64,000 bases of DNA from Ignavibacteriales bacterium (GTDB lineage: Bacteria > Bacteroidota > Ignavibacteria > Ignavibacteriales > SURF-24), in assembly GCA_003599415.1 (NCBI GenBank), contig QZKB01000112.1, positions 21,662 through 85,661 of the forward strand, given 5' to 3'. The notes under the pieces are model-generated. The model had not been told where the DNA came from. It made no database searches and saw only the letters and a program-made list of their open reading frames with translations. This document shows, in pieces, positions 61,100 through 64,000 of the stretch. Position 1 is the stretch's first letter. Each line of letters begins with the position of its first letter. The translations under genes were made by a program, and so were the position numbers.

Positions 61100-64000
61100 T
61101 TAGTCCTCAACTATAAAAAATTTTCGCACTGCAAATTTTTTTCTTAGTGAAAGTACAATGAAGACGGTTATTAAGAGAAAGATTGAACTGACCAGGTAAA
61201 ATAAATATGACTTAGCCGCGTTGATTTTCATCCCGTCTGTATTTCCATTTAAGGTAAATGCAGCCCAAAAATAAGGATTGGGAGAATAATTTCTTATCAT
61301 TTCTAATTTGGCATTTCTTAATGCGGCAGGTTTGTTCATACCGTCGGCTAAATTTTTATAAAAGCTGCTCATCAGGATAGACGTATATTTATCATTTACA
61401 TCCCACAAAGAAACTACTACGCTTTTTGCGCCTGCTCCAAGAAATGCTTTTGTCATTCCAAGAATGCCTTCTGCTTTATCTGTAATTCCCCTGCCGGAAT
61501 TACAGGAACTTAATACCACAAGATCACAATCAAGCTTCAGGTTCATTATTTCACCCAGTTCAAGTAAACCGTCATTTTCCTTATCGTTTTTGTTTGAAAA
61601 AAATATAACCGGCTGCATTTTGTTAAGAAAAGAATGCGTTGATAAATGTATTATCCGGCTTGATGATGAATACTTTTTGAAAACTGATTCAGTTGCAGCA
61701 TCAGAGAGAAAGACATGTGAAGCACCAATGCTATTATCAATCTGTAAAATTTCATCTTTGGAATATTTAAGGGGAAATAAATTAATATTTCGTACAACAC
61801 TAACATTGTCACTCAACAATTCTTCTCTATCTGTTAACAATAAATTATTTTCAATTGCAGGATCACCCATAAGCAACGCAATGTCAGACGATTTCAACTG
61901 TCCTTTATTCAAGAGGAAAAAATTATTAAATGAAGATGTATATGAAATATTGTAATCAGAAATAAGAAACTCCGCATTCTTATAGATGTAAGGACTTTTA
62001 TATTTACTGAAATCCGTAACAAATAATTCAAAAGGAATACCTGATAGTTCCGGCGGCAGGCTGAATATTAAAGTTGATTCCCGCGGAATTTTCTCCAATG
62101 CTTTTTTCAAAATTAGGTTGTAAAACTTATTACTGTTAACCGCGTTGAAAGCAAATAAGTCCTGGTTAACCAGACTATTCTGCAGGATCGAATTCTCTTT
62201 TAAATAAGGTGTAATCTGCGCCAGTTCATTCTGAATTTCCCCGGTGGATATTTTAACCCAGTAATGATTAAAAGAATTTTTTCCAAGCACATATGTGTAT
62301 AATACCGAATCAGATAAATAAAGTGAAAGTGCAAATTCATTTTTCTTTAACTCTGATTGATACTCTTTTAATGTGATATTTCTTTTTTGATCCAGGTACA
62401 TTCCGGAATTCGGATTCTCTTTTAATATCTGCCACCTTGTTTTGTCAAGTTCGTTTAGTAATGAATCTTTTTGGTCATAATAAAGATCAGAGTTTACAGC
62501 CCAGTCAAGTTCAATAAGTTTATTTAATTTGAGTTTATCTTTTACAGCTGAACGGAGCCCGAGATTTTTAATATGCTGGCTTGTATTCCGCGCACGCCCG
62601 TTTTCAATTGTTTCCATCGCAAGCTCATATCTGCCGGTTTTATTAAAAAGACCTGCTAAGGAGTAATAAACTTTAATTTTTTCCGACAGGTAACCGATCT
62701 GAAGTTCATCATTACCGAAAATTGAATTGCTGCTGTTTTGAATTAACTCAATAGCTTGTAAATATTTGCTTTCGGCATTAGGAAGATCGTTCATCATTTC
62801 AAAAGTTTTAGCCTCTTCAAAATTAATTTCAATTTGTGTTTCCTTCAGATTGTTAGATTCTGCAATTTCATCCGCCTTCTGAAAATATTTAAGTGCCTGA
62901 ACAAAATTCATCTGCAGGCATTCAATTTTTCCGGTAATCAAAAATTTCTGACTTAACAAATCGGTATATGCATCATCGTGCGGAATTCTTATTTCGCTTA
63001 AAATCTTTTTAGCCTTAACTGGATTACTTTCCAAGTAAATATTTGCAAGGTTCAGGTAAGAATTTAGTGAAGCATAGTTGTTATTAATGGTCTCGGAGTT
63101 TTTAATCGCTTCTTTAAAATACTTCTCAGCAAGTTCCAAGCTGTCCAGTTTATAATAAACCAGACCAATTTTATCATACACATCTGCGAGCCCGTAATAA
63201 TCTTGATCATAAGAATATTCTTTTTCAACTTTATAAAAATAATTCAGTGCACTGATAGGTCTGTTCAAGTTATAATTCAGAGAACCAAGCCCGTAATCAA
63301 TTTCAGTTTTTAACGAAACAGTTTTTATCTCGGAGCTAAGTTTATTTGCTTTATTATAATACTCAAGCGCCTGTGCATAATTGGATAGGTTCAAACTTAT
63401 ATCTGCAAGACCAATAAGGTTTTGAATTTTAGCGCTTTTATTTTCTCCTGCTAATTTTTCTCCCTTTTGAAATGCATCAAATGCTTCCGTAAAGCTATAA
63501 TAGTTTTGGTAAATTCTGCCAAGGTTACTGTATAGATAAGATAGCCGAACTTTATTATTAAGCGACTCAAAATATTCAATACTTTTCAGGTAAGAGTTTT
63601 TGGCATCAATAAGTTCACCCGTATATGAATATGAAACACCAAGCTCAGAGTAAGCAAGCGCTTTAATCTCCGGGTTGTTTATTTCATCAGAAATTTTTAG
63701 CGCTTTGTTAAAATACTTCCTTGCTGTTTCAAAATTACCCTCATCATCTTCAATTATTCCAAGGTTTACAAATGCTTTCGCAAACAATAATTTGTCTTGT
63801 AGTTTTTTCTGATTGCCAATAACTTCGAGCAGTATTTTTTTTGATTCATTTAATTCATCCGACAAATAATAAAGAGATGCTTTTAGAATTAATGCACTGT
63901 TAACAGGAATTTCCTGCTTGGTTTTAATAAGTAACTTGTTAATTGATTCCAGCGCTTTTTCATAGTTGCCAAGGTTTCTCAGGATTTCTGCCTGCTTATA
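61100..64000 (-). CDS. TPR-CHAT protein with C-terminal membrane helix (5' end outside window)
   Basis: At least 966 codons are open and the frame continues past 64000. An apparent start at 63865 is a TTG inside a TPR helix, so it is not used. From the N-terminal side: about a dozen TPR units (for example AEILRNLGNYEKALESINKLL), then a CHAT caspase-like domain with His in IIHLSTHSF (codon 61634-61636) and Cys in VVLSSCNSGRG (codon 61502-61504), ending YFWAAFTLNG. A helix (SYLFYLVSSIFLLITVFIVLSL) and a basic tail (RKKFAVRKFF) follow. It is a probable protease or a scaffold anchored to the membrane; targets unknown. Confidence 0.88.
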   Translation of the reverse strand, partial: YKQAEILRNLGNYEKALESINKLLIKTKQEIPVNSALILKASLYYLSDELNESKKILLEVIGNQKKLQDKLLFAKAFVNLGIIEDDEGNFETARKYFNKALKISDEINNPEIKALAYSELGVSYSYTGELIDAKNSYLKSIEYFESLNNKVRLSYLYSNLGRIYQNYYSFTEAFDAFQKGEKLAGENKSAKIQNLIGLADISLNLSNYAQALEYYNKANKLSSEIKTVSLKTEIDYGLGSLNYNLNRPISALNYFYKVEKEYSYDQDYYGLADVYDKIGLVYYKLDSLELAEKYFKEAIKNSETINNNYASLNSYLNLANIYLESNPVKAKKILSEIRIPHDDAYTDLLSQKFLITGKIECLQMNFVQALKYFQKADEIAESNNLKETQIEINFEEAKTFEMMNDLPNAESKYLQAIELIQNSSNSIFGNDELQIGYLSEKIKVYYSLAGLFNKTGRYELAMETIENGRARNTSQHIKNLGLRSAVKDKLKLNKLIELDWAVNSDLYYDQKDSLLNELDKTRWQILKENPNSGMYLDQKRNITLKEYQSELKKNEFALSLYLSDSVLYTYVLGKNSFNHYWVKISTGEIQNELAQITPYLKENSILQNSLVNQDLFAFNAVNSNKFYNLILKKALEKIPRESTLIFSLPPELSGIPFELFVTDFSKYKSPYIYKNAEFLISDYNISYTSSFNNFFLLNKGQLKSSDIALLMGDPAIENNLLLTDREELLSDNVSVVRNINLFPLKYSKDEILQIDNSIGASHVFLSDAATESVFKKYSSSSRIIHLSTHSFLNKMQPVIFFSNKNDKENDGLLELGEIMNLKLDCDLVVLSSCNSGRGITDKAEGILGMTKAFLGAGAKSVVVSLWDVNDKYTSILMSSFYKNLADGMNKPAALRNAKLEMIRNYSPNPYFWAAFTLNGNTDGMKINAAKSYLFYLVSSIFLLITVFIVLSLRKKFAVRKFFIVED

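Noticed and set aside
63845..63880. Start of the TPR-CHAT gene at 63865
   Set aside because: The codon is TTG within a TPR helix and the frame is open to the window end without a stop, so the gene begins outside.
1..64000. tRNA, rRNA, riboswitch
   Set aside because: I looked for cloverleaf ends, CCA-adjacent stems and conserved riboswitch cores by eye and saw none; a covariance search (tRNAscan-SE, Infernal) would decide.

Overview
The window looks like a chromosomal segment of a low-GC, anaerobic or facultatively anaerobic member of the Ignavibacteria or a near relative in the Bacteroidota/Chlorobi group. Three things point there: type IX secretion (T9SS) C-terminal sorting domains of the NYPNPFNP...IKFTLP...YNILGKE type, PorV/PorQ-type and TonB-dependent outer-membrane proteins, and many short lipoproteins. 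The taxonomic call is inference; no rRNA or tRNA gene was seen.

Layout. 1-5.4 kb: tail of a ROK-family protein, a Kef-type antiporter fused to a PTS EIIA domain, a tandem Usp protein, and an S46 dipeptidyl-peptidase with the DPP11-type arginine. 5.5-9.4 kb: a lipoprotein, then a GH9 glycanase overlapping a T9SS-sorted protein by 4 bp. 9.4-16.2 kb: small housekeeping enzymes (cupin, two GNATs, a degenerate P-loop protein, a YbaK deacylase, a THUMP-like methyltransferase, a three-domain acyl ligase/ACP/acyltransferase). 16.5-17.6 kb: nagA. 17.8-26.3 kb: a redox operon on the minus strand, rex-hydC-hydB-hydA followed by a small [2Fe-2S] protein, a sensory (group C-like) [FeFe]-hydrogenase with a PAS domain, and a SpoIIE phosphatase. 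Rex (NADH/NAD+ sensing), an electron-bifurcating type hydrogenase, and a hydrogen-sensing/phosphatase pair form one regulatory-metabolic unit. 26.9-35.7 kb: an outer-membrane/secretion locus on the minus strand (anti-sigma-like lipoprotein, 1042-residue TonB receptor, T9SS protein, PorV/Q protein, IPT/propeller lipoprotein).

35.9-40.2 kb: phosphate-selective porin, pstS, pstC, pstA. The promoter carries four TTAAC(A/G) repeats spaced exactly 11 bp, a textbook Pho-box arrangement, just before a Bacteroidota-type -7 element. pstB and phoU are absent. 40.3-43.9 kb: a cytochrome-like lipoprotein, YceI, a DUF5777 barrel and a temptin-like T9SS protein. 43.9-45.9 kb: a nested inverted-repeat element, a truncated gene tail and an insertion sequence. 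45.9-51.7 kb: five tandem paralogous outer-membrane barrels showing patchy exchange. 52-54.9 kb: a DUF1015 gene and serC, separated by a RelE-type toxin-antitoxin pair. 54.9-64 kb: lipoprotein, L,D-transpeptidase, HAD phosphatase, LolA-like protein, HDOD regulator, two outer-membrane proteins and a TPR-CHAT protein that runs off the window end.

The most unusual signals are a perfect 28-bp palindrome inserted in frame at the same place in two T9SS sorting domains 37 kb apart, the Pho-box array, the nested inverted-repeat element near 44.1 kb, the five-gene barrel array, and the sensory hydrogenase lacking the proton-shuttle cysteine.
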